A stretch of DNA of 64,000 nt. Origin: Siphonodentalium dalli (taxonomy: Eukaryota > Mollusca > Scaphopoda > Gadilida > Siphonodentaliidae). Every line of letters starts with the position of its first letter. Positions within the stretch are counted from its first letter, which is position 1. Below are positions 1 to 13,193 of the stretch, piece by piece. The stretch lies in contig CP136063.1 in NCBI GenBank assembly GCA_032622095.1, positions 181,207,956 to 181,271,955 of the forward strand, read 5' to 3'. Under the pieces are notes generated by a model. The model saw nothing but the letters and a program-made list of their open reading frames with translations, was not told the DNA's origin and did no database searches. Position numbers and translations under genes: made by a program.

Positions 1-1
1 C

Positions 2-433
<432 letters not shown>

Positions 434-1124
434 ATAACGCACCAAAAAAAAAACTGTCGAGTCATAAACCACCAGTCATTCATTCCACCACATCGCGTGA
501 CTGATGCATCCAAATCGGTACATGATGTCGCGAGCTCGCGATCCGAAGTTCAAATCCAAAGATCTGATGTGAATGGACATGTTGTTTGTTTTTTGTTGAA
601 ATAAATGCATTTAAGATTTCAAAAGTTGAATATATTGACGCAAAAATCAAGAAACCGTCAACTCTATTGGGATGTGCTTGGATGGATATCAAACCAGTTG
701 TAATTATCATGCATGTCACGGTCGCTGTAAATTGTAAATTACCTTACTTTGATCAAGGCCATGTACAATTCACAGAAGATCGTGCCAGAAGCAAATTGGA
801 CAAATGGAACACGATCAGCCATATTGAGATACCCTGTTAAAATGATATGCAAATAGTTAACCCAGAATCGCTTTGTGCTTTAACTTTATTTTCACAGAAA
901 TTATTAACTTCTTGCACATTACTGAGCAAATTTAATTGTTTTAAATCATTTTCCGTTTTTTTTTTTAGCGTGCTGTGCGTTATATTTGATATATATATAT
1001 TTCTGTGGCACACTTGAATTTGTTATGAAACATCGGCGCCACAACACTTTTTTAAATTACAGCAATCATTTGACAACCAAACCAATCGGCTGGCAACAAT
1101 TTATTAACAAAGCCAATGATGACT
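434..1124. other. 3' flank of actin gene 1, no gene seen
   Basis: AT-rich sequence containing the probable 3' UTR. A homopolymer of A at about 446-454 follows the stop. Short open frames here (for example at 586-840) have no recognisable protein features. I see no further gene. Confidence 0.5.
600..605 (+). promoter_or_regulatory. Candidate polyadenylation signal of actin gene 1
   Basis: An AATAAA hexamer lies 167 bases after the stop codon of gene 1 in an AT-rich, T-rich context. The position suits a short actin 3' UTR. No transcript evidence is available, so this is by motif and spacing only. Confidence 0.45.
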
Positions 1125-1489
1125 TTAAAGGTGTACTGTACCCAAAATCCGGCCACTTACGAGACCCCCCTCTCCTTTTATAGTCGATCGTCATAAATCT
1201 ATACAATGAATGACTTTGAGCCATGGATTAGTGCGAAATACATTCACGTGCGCTATCAGCGATGCAAACAACATGGTAATTATGATGTAAATAAGTTTAT
1301 GACCAAGAGCCATAAATTCATTTGCATTATAATTACCTTGTTTGCATCGTTCATAGAGCACATGAGTGTATATTTGCACTGAGCCATGGTCTAATTCATT
1401 CATTTCTTGCATATATTCTGTATTGTATAAAATGAGATGGTCTCATGAATGGCCGAATTTTGTGTAAAGTAAGTAGCCTACCCCTTTAA
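1125..1489. repeat. TTAA-flanked MITE, family 1 (full copy)
   Basis: TTAA at 1125-1128 is followed by AGGTGTACTGTACCC, and the right end reads CTACCCCT then TTAA at 1486-1489, so the ends are inverted copies of each other. The subterminal part (TCCGGCCA...CTCCTTTTATA) is also inverted at the right (AAAATGAGATGG...GGCCGAATTTTG). Other copies are at 49778-50070 (full) and 4690-4840 (right half). TTAA duplications are typical of piggyBac and Kolobok type DNA transposons; no transposase is encoded. Confidence 0.75.
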
Positions 1490-2701
1490 CGGAATATATC
1501 GCAATGCCCCAACGGTGTCCGAAAAGTCTGGGCCATGACCACGTGGCAAGATGTTTTTGTTTTTGGGTATTGTTCGCCCAACGTGTTTATGTAGTTTGTA
1601 CTATACATAAATCGGCTACGAAGGCCTTGCGTTAGCGCAGGTCTATTGACACTTTGGACAAGGGTGGGTACTTTGAAAACTCAATTTCCATTGGCTGCCA
1701 CGAAACAATTGCAATTCTACATATTTGTGCAATCCAGGCTATTATGTTATTCGCCATTTCCTGGTAATAAGATTCATGAGATTATGTCCCTTCCTCTATT
1801 GCAATTTATTCGAAATATGCTTCCAACAAGTTAGACTGTTTTTGATTTTCCCAATTAAAGATCCTCCATCAGATTGGACAACAAATTAGAATTGTCCTAC
1901 CCGATTGTTTTGCTTAAAGACGGTCTATCTCTTCTCTTCCTGGCACAACTTTGACAACAAATTGTTTAAAAGGAAACTTTTTTGAACACTGCTGTTCCCA
2001 AAACAATGAGAAATATCAGATGTTAGAATTAGTGTTTTAAAAGTATGTTCTAAACGGCGGCATAAACTGTTCCGATTCAAAGTAAATAATTCAATAGAAA
2101 AATGCATTTCTTGGAGACAAAAGCTATAATTGACTTGTTTCCCCCGGCTCAGAATGTAAATTTAGATTTTGTTTAATTAGATGGGACCTCTTTAAAAAGA
2201 ATCCGTATCCGATAAATAATTGCCACCAAACCTTTATTTCTAGAACGCACAGAATAATTAACACATTCTACACTGAATACTCGTTGACCAGTAGTTCCCT
2301 TAGGAAATATTCAGATAATAAGTTTGAACTTGTTATCTGATTTTTCTGGTCACACCTCTAAATAAATGATAGACTATTCCAAGGTATACTTTTATAACTG
2401 AATTGGAAAATATATTTAGTATAGACCGGATTAACTATTCGTGACTTCCTACGATTCTGGTGGCCCAAAATGATGCAGAAAATATCGTTTATCTTATCTA
2501 AACTTTTCATTTTCGATATTCGGTTAAACCAAATAATTGGGGGGTGGGGGTTATAATAAAGGTTCAATTGCATCCATTTTAGAACAATATTTTAATAATT
2601 GCTGCCCTGGTGTTTGGGAAACAAAATGTTATTATTGTCTGTTTGCAATAACCAACGGTGTCATTATTAATTTATTTTGAATGTTTCCCCACACATAAAC
2701 A
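1490..2701. other. Non-coding stretch, no gene seen
   Basis: AT-rich sequence with no recognisable coding region. A short inverted repeat around 2311-2340 (CAGATAATAAG...CTTGTTATCTG) belongs to the same family as hairpins at 19496-19570 and 29672-29740. A run of A followed by a run of C at 2707-2733 marks the start of the next repeat block. Confidence 0.4.
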
Positions 2702-4140
2702 CTTCCAAAAAAAAAAAAGTCCCCCCCCCCCCTAATATATTCGGTAATATTTTATTATGAGATATTGGATGGATTTTGACGAATCTTTACGCAAATGTTT
2801 AGTGGTATCTGATACACAACCTTTGTGAGGCACCGCCCTGTGAGATATGTTATGGCCGGCTGAACATGAATTGAATGGAAGAGTGGTGCTTTTCAAAAGT
2901 TGCAAAACACTGACCTAGAGTTGACAGTCGCTCCATTGTTCACACAAGTTGTTACTGGTTGTAAAAGTGGTCTAAAGTGACACTGTGAGTCCAAGATAAC
3001 ATGCGTATCATCTTCGGGACACAATGTTCCTGGTGAATGTCCAGGCCATTCAGTCTTAACCACATTCCTTTAGAATGACTCCTTGGAGTTTCATGCTGTG
3101 AGCAACACCGAGTTAGTGAAATCGGTCTCTTTGAAGCCATTGTTCAGTAAACCATGTAGGCCATTGATGTACCAACAGATAAGGATGTTCCAAGCCTGTG
3201 CGAGAAGTGGGGACCAAGGCACAGCTGAATGTCTGGTCTACATGTGTTTTTGCAACATTCGAAAAGTGCCCCTCTTCCATTCAATTTGTGCTCATTCGGC
3301 CATATCTCACTTCACAGCACAATAAATAGCATGTCTTTGGTACCACAAATCATTTGTGGAAAGTTTCATCAAAATCCATCCAATATCTCGTAAAATATTG
3401 CCGAATATAAACACCTCAAAAAAAGAAAGTCCTCTCCCCCCCCCCCTAATATATTCGGTAATATTTTATGAGATATTGGATGGATATTGATGAAACTTGT
3501 CGCGTATGTTTAGTGGTATCTGATGCACAACCTATGTGAGGCACCGCCCTTTGAGTTATGTTATGGCTGAGCGAGCACAACTTGAATGAAAGAGGGGCAC
3601 TTTTCAAAAGTTGCAAAAGCACAAGGCACAGTGATCACAGATATTCAGCTGTGCCTTTGTTCCTACTTCTCGAAGAGACTTGGAACATCCTTCTCTGTTT
3701 GTACATCAATGGCCTACATGGTTTACTGAGAAATGGCTTCAAGGAGACTGATTTCAATAACTGTGTTGCTTACAGCATGAAACTTCAAAGTGTTATTCCA
3801 AAGGAATGTGGTCAGACTGAATGGCCTGGGCATTCACCAGGAACATTGTGTCCCGAAGATGACACGCATATGTGTGCCGATCGGTGTATTGATGTAATTA
3901 TAAAGTGAAAATTAATTTATTACTGGAATCCTGTCATTTTGGACTAAGATTGGAATAGTTTCCCCTTTTAAGTCAGAAATTTAGACTGAAAATGGATATC
4001 AGTTGGAAATTAATGGGTCGGTGTAGAGCTGTTAACAGGTTAATAGGTTGTGTATCAGATACCACTAAACATATGCGACAAGTTTCATCAAAATCCATCC
4101 AATATCTCATAAAATACTACCGAATTTCTTGAGGTGTTTA
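2702..4140. repeat. Foldback repeat block
   Basis: Arms of about 450 bp face each other around a centre near 3425-3432. Left arm about 2975-3420 and right arm about 3435-3890 are inverted copies: CATCTTCGGGACACAATG at 3009 returns as its complement near 3845-3862, and GTTTCATGCTGTGAGCAAC at 3088 returns near 3766-3784. A further direct copy of the inner end is at 2730-2925 and an inverted one at 4035-4140. ORFs within it (for example 3558-3908) are mirror images across the arms and do not look like real proteins. Probably a foldback type transposon or nested MITEs. Confidence 0.7.
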
Positions 4141-4700
4141 GATGGCTTTTGTTCGATTCGTTCAGATTATCTTAATGCCGCGAAAATGCTTAACAACATC
4201 ATTTGTCCCACCAGCACCGTAGCAAGTCAGCAGGACCGTTTAACCAGGCCTATTACTATTGTATACTTTAATAAATCTCAATGTGAGACCTAATTCAGTG
4301 ACGAAAGGGATATAGCTATATGGTCGGAAGGAACCGAACTAGACTGGTGCGCCCGCCCCCGTGTACCTTTTGTATTTATGCAGCACGCAAATTTCCCTTA
4401 TCCACACTTTTGGTGCAACTATATTTCGGTTCGGTCGAAAGGTCGGAAAATGAATTAACCATGCCCATTGTGAAAAAGAATAATGGCCAACTGGAATTTA
4501 CATAGTCCCCTACTTAACTGATTTAGTTTATACATTCTGCTCAAAAATTTCTCACTTCCAACCTATGTAAAGTTGGACAATTTCCAACTGATATCCATTT
4601 TCAGTCTAAATTTCTGACTTAAAAGGGGAAACTATTCCAATCTTAGTCCAAAATGACAGGATTCCAGTAATAAATTAATTTTCACTTTATAATTACTATG
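3889..4700. repeat. Inverted repeat pair (arms 3889-4005 and 4575-4700)
   Basis: TTACTGGAATCCTGTCATTT near 3920 and its complement near 4650-4675 are parts of arms of about 115-125 bp separated by about 570 bp. The left arm overlaps the end of the preceding foldback block and the right arm runs straight into the truncated TTAA MITE, so this is a nested insertion. No gene is seen between the arms. Confidence 0.65.
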
Positions 4701-4840
4701 TTTGCATCGTTCATAAAGCACACGAGTGTCTTGTGCACAAATCCATGGCTCAAATTCATACTTTTTTTGCATATATTCCGTGGAGTATAAAAGGAGATGT
4801 TCCCATAAATGGTCGGATTTAGTGTGCAGTACCCCTTTAA
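4690..4840. repeat. TTAA MITE family 1, truncated (right end)
   Basis: Contains the right half of the family seen at 1125-1489: GTTTGCATCGTTCATA, AGTATAAAAGGAGATG, GGTCGGATTTAGTGTGC and the terminal AGTACCCCT followed by TTAA at 4837-4840. The left half is missing and replaced by the inverted-repeat arm ending near 4700. Confidence 0.65.
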
Positions 4841-7800
4841 AAGCAGCGTATTCTTTCATTTGGGGACTAGTTTTAATTATATAATTTCCCATCTGCAGTT
4901 TCTTCCATTGACCAATAACACGCAATTTAAGAACACAGTGAGAAAATACATGGATTATTTGCAAATGGCAAATGCCGCCCCCCCCCCCCCCCTTACCAGT
5001 ATATGTACATCACCAAAAAAAAAAATTGGTTTTGTAATAATGACCATGCTAAGTTCAATTTCCTAGGCTTTTCATTATACGCTATAGATCCCAGAAATCC
5101 AAGGTCCCATCTACCAATGATGAACATCTTACAATGATACAGGAAATCTATATATCTTTCAATATTCAGGATATATACCATTTAAATTGACAGGATAATG
5201 AAATGAGCTGATACAATGTATTGGCATCTCGAGGATAATATGTTCTCAGTGCAATTTTTTCCTCGTATAATGCTGGACCCACCCCATGATATCGTGTCGT
5301 GAAATTTTCCTACAATGTATTAATGAGAAATTCCGGAAATTTGTTGTTTTTTAGATCAACATTTGAATATTTTCCTGCTTTGTTCAAAAGTTTGGACTGA
5401 AATAGCCATTTATTCAGTTGGAAAATGTTCAACTTTAGGGGAGGGGAGGGTATGTCAGGTTGGAAATCTCCAACACTTGGCAAGCTTGATGTCAGTCTTG
5501 GTGCCAGGATTAAGCAATTTTCATGTGCAACACATTCATTTGGACACTATGTATGTGAATCATATAAGTAAGATCACTAACTCGCGGTGAATCCGCCATT
5601 TGGTCTCCGGAGGTCAAAGTTAAGACGTATGATCTATTTTTAGCATATTGCTCCAGTCTGGGAATTCCCGGCAAAATGGCAACAGTTCGTTACTGAATCG
5701 CAGGTGCGACAACTTCATAAAACTAATTAAATAATCACCTTGGATACATATAACACGTATGTTTCGCACAGTAGATGGATTGATGGATGGATTTTTGTTA
5801 TCGCAAAGTTCGTTGACAAAAGGGGGCGTCCATCGCTTAAACGTCTGAATGTCCGCATCGTCACCAGGTCCTAACTCTGTATACTCTGTAGATGGCATGG
5901 CGACAACACAGTTCTTAAACCCGTAGTTGCACTCAGAATAACTGGAATTATGCCATCATATGCTGATAAAAAAAATGCTCGCATTGTCAAATGTTTACAA
6001 ATGGATGCTACTTCTTAACTTTTACCTTTTACCGGTGGGTTTGGTAAAATTCTAGGAATCGGACCATATGGAACCATCGGCCATCTTGAAAATCGCGAAC
6101 CAGTGACAATGCTTATTGTAGATATGTCTCAAAATGGAAGAGTGGATCAACCACAAAGCCAAATGAACATTGAATTTGCACAATCAGATTGCGGAATTTG
6201 AAATTTACTTTCTCACCACGTAACTTGCATGTTCAATTTGCGCACTGGAATTCCACAACTGGATTTTGTTAAAATATGTTGGTTTCTTTCAAGTTAAAAA
6301 ATATTGCTGTCTATAACCGCATATATATTTATACCACATTCAACAATATCCTGATCGCCCATAATATGCTAACCGAACATCACAAACAGCTTAAATGCAT
6401 GGGTAAAAAAAAGTATGCACAAAATGAGTGGTCTGAGTTTTATGAAGTTTCTCCGATTCCACTGACCTATTATACAACTCATCACAATGGAAGATAAATG
6501 TCAAACATAATATACAATTGCTATTAACAAATACCTGAATGCATTACAAGAAAACCAATGTCAGAAATGGTAACGCGCTCAAGATCATATATTATATACC
6601 CATGATTGTAATTATAGAATATAAAATATATTGGTTTTGCGAATTACCAACTCAGAATTCCGTTAAAATAACAATAACAACCAGCACCTCGGCCGTCTCC
6701 GACCACAACCCCCAAGAGTCGTTATTTCGTGGGAATCCGGATTCAGAATCCGAATACGATTACGGGGGCGGGGCTAATTCCCGATTCTAGGTCAGTGGTC
6801 TCCGATACTATACGTTTAATGTTCTCCCAGCGTCAAACATGGCTCATGTATTTGACACAAGTATCATTTGTATCTTATATTTATAATGTTCATGTTTGTT
6901 GTGAAAGTCATGCTTTTCTGCTATGTGTATATACATGGCATCTAATTAGCTGCCAAATTGCCAATCCGACTTAATCGCATCTTTTGTTCAAGTTAAAGTG
7001 TGTTTATTGATGAGGGCAATAATTTGCTAACAGCTCCAGATCTCCTGAATCAAATTCCGAAGACGTTGTGGAGAACACACGAATGTGGCGACAGGGGTTG
7101 GTTGGGTGCCTCGAACCCCCCCCCCCCGAACTTTGGTACAGTTTCCTTTGCTGTACAGTCATTCATACGTGAGGCATATCAGGATTCTTTTCACTAACTG
7201 TTCCAAACAATGATACGTACAAGCCAGCAAACGCAACAAACGACCCCGATTTTGAACAAATACACATAGAAACTTATGACTAACTCGGGGGAGGGGGTGA
7301 CGGTCCCGTGACCGGTGATCTGTATATATGTTCAACTTGTTTTGGTAGTCATGTTGCTTTGCCATTAAGTACTAATTATTTATTTTTCAGTGTAATAACA
7401 TATGGGAGAGGGGGTACCCTTAAGCGATTCAGTACTTGTCCTCCAATCCAATTGTCTGTATAAACAAATGTATGTGTTATATACCATGTGTTATCTAAAT
7501 TGGACAAATAAATATGTTTAAACTAAACTTTGGTACATTTCCAGCAGTTGGAAATTTCATGCCTGACACAACATTAGTTGGACAATAATTTGACATCATA
7601 TATATGTTGGAATTGTTCTCATTGTTTGATTTTTCAACCAGTAAAAGTTGGTAATTTTCCAATCTTAGGGTGTGTCAGGTTGTTTCCAAGGGGGTGCAAA
7701 TGGAATTCTGCGATTCTGAGAACCTGTGAGTTTGATGTTTTGTTCAGGGGGGGGGGGTGCACGTGTATCTGCACTATACAGTGACTAGTGTGCAAAACGA

Positions 7801-9476
7801 CTGCATTTAACGAAACAAAACATTTTAAATATGAAATTGCTATAAGACTAGATAGTACATACGTGTATCTGATAATCCATCGATATCATATAATCCTACT
7901 ATTTCTTGAATAAGAAGGAACATATAATAACGAACAAAGCAGAAGACATATCCATGCAGGTTCATGTGAATTCGGTCAATGGTGACGTATCCGCCGAATT
8001 TGAAATCGAAATGCGTTCGGGCGGTATTTTATGGATGGAATTATGAAACGAACATGATGAAAGTGACAATGAAATTGACAATGGTTTTCTTCAAGTTCGC
8101 CATCAACCGAATTGCTCCCCCAGCGTTATTATCAATAACATTATTAATTTGGCTAATTTCAGTAATATCCTTCCCGTTTACACTCGATAACACAAATTTG
8201 TCTACGCATTTAAAATTCTTTGATATAGATCGTTTATATTCTGCAATAATTTGTACACACGGGACGGATTCTTATGTTTTATTGTGTTTTTAAACTCCGA
8301 TGTGGCGAAATCTCGGTTTGTTTACATTATGACCCTTTGAGTCCGTAATCGGAATCAGAATCTGAATCTGGATTACGACGAAATAACGATTGATTACGAT
8401 TACGGTCTGTTCGTTTACTGATTCTGGTCTGTTCGTTTAGCGAACCACGTCGTATGGGGTCTAATCCATAATCTGAATCCAGATTATCCCACCAAATAAC
8501 GACTCAGTGGGCTGCAGAACGAAAAAAAAGTTGAAATATAAGACTTACAAATTATCTTTTTCATTTCTTTTATTTGTAATTGACATATAGCCTGTCACAA
8601 ACCAAACATCAACATTATTGACATAATAATGTAAAGGACAATAAACGAAATTGAAATTCCCAACTACACCTTTTACCGGACTCGGCCTCAGGTCGCAGTT
8701 CGACTTTTAATCCTCCCAAAAATTCCTATTCTATAAATAAAACACCCATGCGCCCAGGTGAAACAGGAATATCGACACCAGTATGCACGTGGAGCGCGCG
8801 TAACAAATTGCAATTAACAAATACCTGAATGCATTATAATCTAACTAACCAAGTTCTGGTGTCGCACATAGCAAATTCCAACAGCGCGTGCGACAAATGT
8901 GCGATTGCTATATAACGCCCATATAAATGTACATGCATGTAACTATAGAGATTCATAATTTATACAGCACGTGCATGATGAATGTGTTTGTGTCACTGAG
9001 TGACACACGTGATAGAATCCTTAAGGGATGTTGTAGTATAGCAATAAGCATTATATAACAAAAATTAGTGCTCCGCTTCGAGTGATAGTGCATCGACATC
9101 ATCAGCTCATCCTTGTTGCACCGCCCCAAACTCCATACAACGCCCTCTATACGTTATCACTGCGATATAGTATATCAGCGGAGCGATGGGAGATAACACT
9201 GCCTGGAGTTTGGCACCGCCCCTGAATCCTGATTGCCAGTTAATATATATAGACTGGCAAATCATGTGTACCAGTTGAGAAATACCTGCAGAAGAGTTCA
9301 CGCTGATATGCTATACTTTCCACATCTTTGTGAGGTATACAGTCCACCATTTCATGACGGGAGCTGCGCTGGTGCATCATTCAAGATTCTGCATATGTGT
9401 CAGTGCATTCTCTTATATAAGAGCCCCCCCCCCCATATAGGGAGCCTCGCATATATAAGATAATGAATTGTGTTAC
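4841..9476. other. Repeat-littered intergenic DNA, no secure gene
   Basis: Fragments of several dispersed repeats lie here. TTGGAAAT...TTCCAAC motifs at about 5390-5480 and 7540-7680 match the interior of the hAT-like element at 54284-55430. The segment at 6545-6600 resembles the end of the foldback element at 39297. Sequences with ATTACGATTACGG occur at 8340-8490. An imperfect palindrome of CCAAACTCCA...TGGAGTTTGG lies at 9118-9230. Homopolymer G or C runs occur at 4977-4992, 7117-7127 and 7747-7757. Apart from one possible ORF on the minus strand (5620-5898) I see nothing that looks coding. Confidence 0.4.
5620..5898 (-). CDS. Small ORF of unknown function, possible orphan exon
   Basis: A 92-codon open frame on the minus strand starts with ATG in a good animal start context (GTCGCCATGC). 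Its first half reads like ordinary protein (acidic, then FKRWTPPFVNELCDNK). I do not recognise the family. A GT that could act as a splice donor follows within the frame (CCAAGGTGATT), so only the N-terminal part might be used as an exon. There is no partner exon that I can identify and no repeat copy of it in the window. Chance remains the simpler explanation in this AT-rich sequence. Confidence 0.15.
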   Translation of the reverse strand: MPSTEYTELGPGDDADIQTFKRWTPPFVNELCDNKNPSINPSTVRNIRVICIQGDYLISFMKLSHLRFSNELLPFCREFPDWSNMLKIDHTS

Positions 9477-9551
9477 TCGCCCTTTCTTTACAAGAGCATG
9501 ACAGTCTTGGCCAGACGAGGTTCTCTCGGGTTCGAATCCCGACATGGGCGA
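9477..9551 (+). tRNA. tRNA-like sequence, probably a pseudogene or SINE head
   Basis: The 3' half has a perfect T arm: stem TCGGG, loop TTCGAAT, stem CCCGA at 9526-9542, followed by CATGGGCGA. The first bases TCGCCC can pair with GGGCGA at the end, giving a 75-nt span. The D arm and A box are poor and I cannot define an anticodon arm, so a working tRNA is unlikely. This is typical of the tRNA-derived promoter of a SINE or of a decayed tRNA. Confidence 0.3.
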
Positions 9552-10469
9552 AAAGCGGGTCAGAATGTCATGCTTGATTTGAGTTGATGGACATCTGAAT
9601 GTGCCATTCTGATCGATACATGACCATTTCGATAAGAATCTGCAATTTCAATATCGAATCGAATCTCGAATGGAATCATGATAATATCATTTCATATTTT
9701 GTGCCACTGCCAGTATGCTTGAAGTTCGTGAAACTTAAGCAGTTTGGAACTTTGGAGCCAATTGAGTCTGATTCCAGCCATTGCAAACAGACGCTTCAAC
9801 CTGTGTAAACACAGCAGGCACGCGCGATATCAAAATTGCGCGTGACTTGGGGAATGGAGCATACGCAAACGGTATTACATGTCGGAGCTGTAGTATCCCA
9901 ACTTGGGTCTGTCTGTCGGAAAGCTGAATGTTCAACAATATTCCATTTCCCGTATAACATATATGCTGCTTAAAGATGTTGGTCAGATTTGGAGACGACA
10001 TGATGGAGCCCAAAATGTTTAGTTAATATATTTATATCCTTTAAATTTCAGATTTATTTGATTGAGTTGATTAACGCAATGTAGGATTTTTCTGGTAAGA
10101 ATGTCAGATACCGACATGCAATTACGTCCAACAAGAAATGCACTCGTTTCGGCAGTTGGGTCCTGGCTATATCGCGACAACTTGTTATATATAAATAATG
10201 CAGTCTATACGCGGTGTTAAAGGACTTGTATATATAACGATTCGAAATATCCAGAATCACCGACCGCTTTCGAATCGAATCGAATGGGAAGATTCGAAAT
10301 CGAATCGAATCTCGAAGCTTCGTCGGGCCCTATATAGATAAGACATGAGAATTCGTTAACGCTCACGGAAGCAAGCACATTTGAAGCAATGAATTATCAC
10401 ATTATGAGCCCATATATACCTCCATAATTTGATACATGTATAACTTCAGTATTATATAATTTGATATAT
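9552..10469. other. Non-coding stretch with CGAAT repeats
   Basis: Short GAATCGAATCGAAT motifs occur at about 9650-9672 and 10270-10315, the second ending in GCTTCGTCGGGCCCTA, which resembles a hAT-like terminus, but I could not define a matching left end or target duplication. No gene is seen. Confidence 0.35.
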
Positions 10470-11708
10470 GTATCAATTCAGTATTCCATAATTTGATATA
10501 TGTATTCATTTATTGGTGAGTAATTCTATCAGGAAATGTTCAGATTATTAGGGCAACAAATTTAACAGGCCGTTGTTGAATTTATTATCTATTACTTTAT
10601 TGAAGTTCAACGAAGAATTACTTGGAGAGTAGGGTGTTAATGGAAAATATTAGATCAACGGGGGGTTAAATCGATGGAGCATATCTGGGTGATTGGCGAT
10701 AGTAGTTCACGCGTGATAAGCGTTGATTGATATTGACTCGATTCAGCACGAGTTTCCCCGATTGTTCTAAAGTGCATGGGCTTGAACGCAAACAAGATTT
10801 TAGCGCGCATTCTACGTTTAGCTTCTTATATGTGCACGATTGGGCCCACCCTCCCACCCACATTTCGTAACGTAGATAATTATTCGATCATATTGGCTTT
10901 TGAAAAAGTTGATCATCAATACATCCGAGAATATAGACTGCAAAAGTTCGTTTCATTGCATGATACATGTTTATAGTATAATATGACAGGTCTTTTGTGA
11001 TTATTTAATGATAACAATATATATATGATGTGCACAGTTCATGTGAAGCAAATCGTTAACCGGAATTTCAAGATTAAAACTTCGTTTATATAATTCGTAG
11101 ATGTTATTCTATAAATAATTTATGTTTGTTCGAGTTAAACATAAGAAAAATTCCCGAATATCCCTCCAGAAGAATAATAGTCCACTCCAACATAATTACT
11201 GTCACAACTGACGGGATAATCCAAGATATACAGTTCGCCATTTTCGACCTTGACTGAAGGCCTAAGTTGTAAAATATGTTTCATTTTCAAGGATCAAAGT
11301 AGCCTACATACTAAATTTGAGTCGGATCTGTCGAGCAGTTTTCGGGTCTATAACAGACAGACAGAAGTTCCAAAATATATAATAGGCGACCCCTTTGCAC
11401 ATGAAACGTATTTTCCATAATTTCTATCGCTGACACCGTCATGCCCTAATTTGTTGATTAATTACACGCACACACATATTTGATAAATTCAACCGGTTTC
11501 GAGAGTCGAATGTAATCATTGGAGCGCGGACATGTTGCGTACATTGTGAATAGCCCATTGTGAATAGCACAACTTACGATTTAGAAGCCGATAGTGCTAT
11601 TCAATATTAAAATTAAATAGAATCTCTTTTCGAGTCCTATAATTTGCTAATATACTAGGTGAATAGTAGGAGGTGTGTTCGTGTCGCTTATTACCTGCCA
11701 CGTCGTTG

Positions 11709-11718
11709 CCATATAAGG
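11709..11718 (+). promoter_or_regulatory. CArG box of actin gene 2
   Basis: CCATATAAGG is an exact match to the CC(A/T)6GG consensus bound by SRF/MADS proteins, a well-known regulator of animal actin promoters. It lies about 115 bp upstream of the TATA box. A 29-bp tandem duplication here creates a second, imperfect copy (ACATATAAGG, 11738-11747), which gene 3 lacks. Confidence 0.75.
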
Positions 11719-11737
11719 GCATAATATCGGTGAATAG

Positions 11738-11747
11738 ACATATAAGG
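11738..11747 (+). promoter_or_regulatory. Degenerate second CArG box, gene 2 only
   Basis: ACATATAAGG differs by one base from the consensus and results from a 29-bp tandem repeat (11710-11738 and 11739-11767). The gene 3 promoter has only a single copy of this unit, so the duplication arose after, or was lost after, the gene duplication. Confidence 0.5.
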
Positions 11748-11824
11748 GCATAAGATCGGTGAATAGAGACGTTTTTCGTGGAAAGAGGTCACATGAATAT
11801 TAATTGACACCCGCTGAGCCTGTG

Positions 11825-11830
11825 TATAAA
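11825..11830 (+). promoter_or_regulatory. TATA box of actin gene 2
   Basis: TATAAA lies 95 bp upstream of the start codon. Transcription about 30 bp downstream would give a 5' UTR of about 65 bases without an intron. The same box at the same relative position is in gene 3. Confidence 0.75.
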
Positions 11831-11886
11831 GGTGATTTATCAAAATATTTTTCTTTTCGCCAACAAGCATCACCCCGCGAGCTTGA

Positions 11887-12066
<180 letters not shown>

Positions 12067-12808
12067 TAGAGACATGACTCATTCGAACCTCAAAATTATA
12101 TTCATGTAATTTGCAAGGAGAGATAATGTAGTTCGATAAGTACACAAAATAGTGACCTACAAGATTACGGCAAGAAGTGGCATCTATTTTTATTATATGG
12201 ATCCACCCAGGGGGAGGGGGTCTGCAAAAAGTGACATGACAGTAGGCTGAAAAAGTTTTTTCCGGCTCTTGGGTACCCACCACCCCCCTATTTGAAGGAC
12301 AAAATATTTTTTCCAATTTCATGCGGGGTAACCACCCCCGTTTTACCTCCAAATATGTAGTCTCACACCATTTAATCTTGATGTTCGGTATTACAGTTAC
12401 CCTATTTCCTTCTGGTCTTTCTAAGTCATTCCAACTTTTGTAATAACATCATGATGAAACAGGAAGTGATCTTTAAAAAAACCCTGGAAAAACCCAAAAT
12501 AACACACATAATACATGTGCTGATCCAGCTGATCAGTAAATTATTGATTTTTTCGTCCCCAAATATTGTCAGAGGTAGCTCATTATTCATGTAAACAAGT
12601 ATAAAGCATTAGTGTACCTTCTTTTCATCACAGCTAGTGTAAGTTTAGATGTGTCCCATAGTATCACATGAAATTATGTCAATTATGATTTTTGAAAATT
12701 AGTATTAGGGCAACACCACCTCGGCACCTGACAATTAACTCTCCAACAATACAGGTATTCAGCTGAAATCCACCATGTATCACAAAACTAATTTTCATTT
12801 CCATGAGC

Positions 12809-13193
12809 TGCACGAGTTCAACTTTATTCATCAAACGAAATCCAGAAACTAGACACGTCTGAAACCGAAAGTATAACAAGATGTACGGGTCAAGGTCACG
12901 TGGGATTCCCAGAATTTTAATATTATATCAAATAAAATTCCAATTATTTAACTATACTTTAAAGTTCACTTCTGTTTTTAAATCAGATAAATTTCTTGGA
13001 ATAGAGAAAATTAATAATTCAAGTGATTCTTCAATACTCTATCGGATATCTATGCATATTTATTTTTTCAAGCCAACATTTGTGAACTTTACTCTCGATG
13101 TTTGTCAATCAATCAGCAAGTGCCTCAAAATGTACTGCAAGTCGCAGACGTGTCTAATTTCTGGACTTCGTTTGATGAATAAAGTTGAAAATA
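12809..13193. repeat. Short foldback repeat in the gene 2 intron
   Basis: Arms of about 45 bp: GTTCAACTTTATTCATCAAA near 12811 returns inverted as TTTGATGAATAAAGTTGA near 13168-13187, with AGACACGTCTG and CAGACGTGTCT at the inner ends. The interior is AT-rich and non-coding. This block is absent from the gene 3 intron. Confidence 0.6.
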
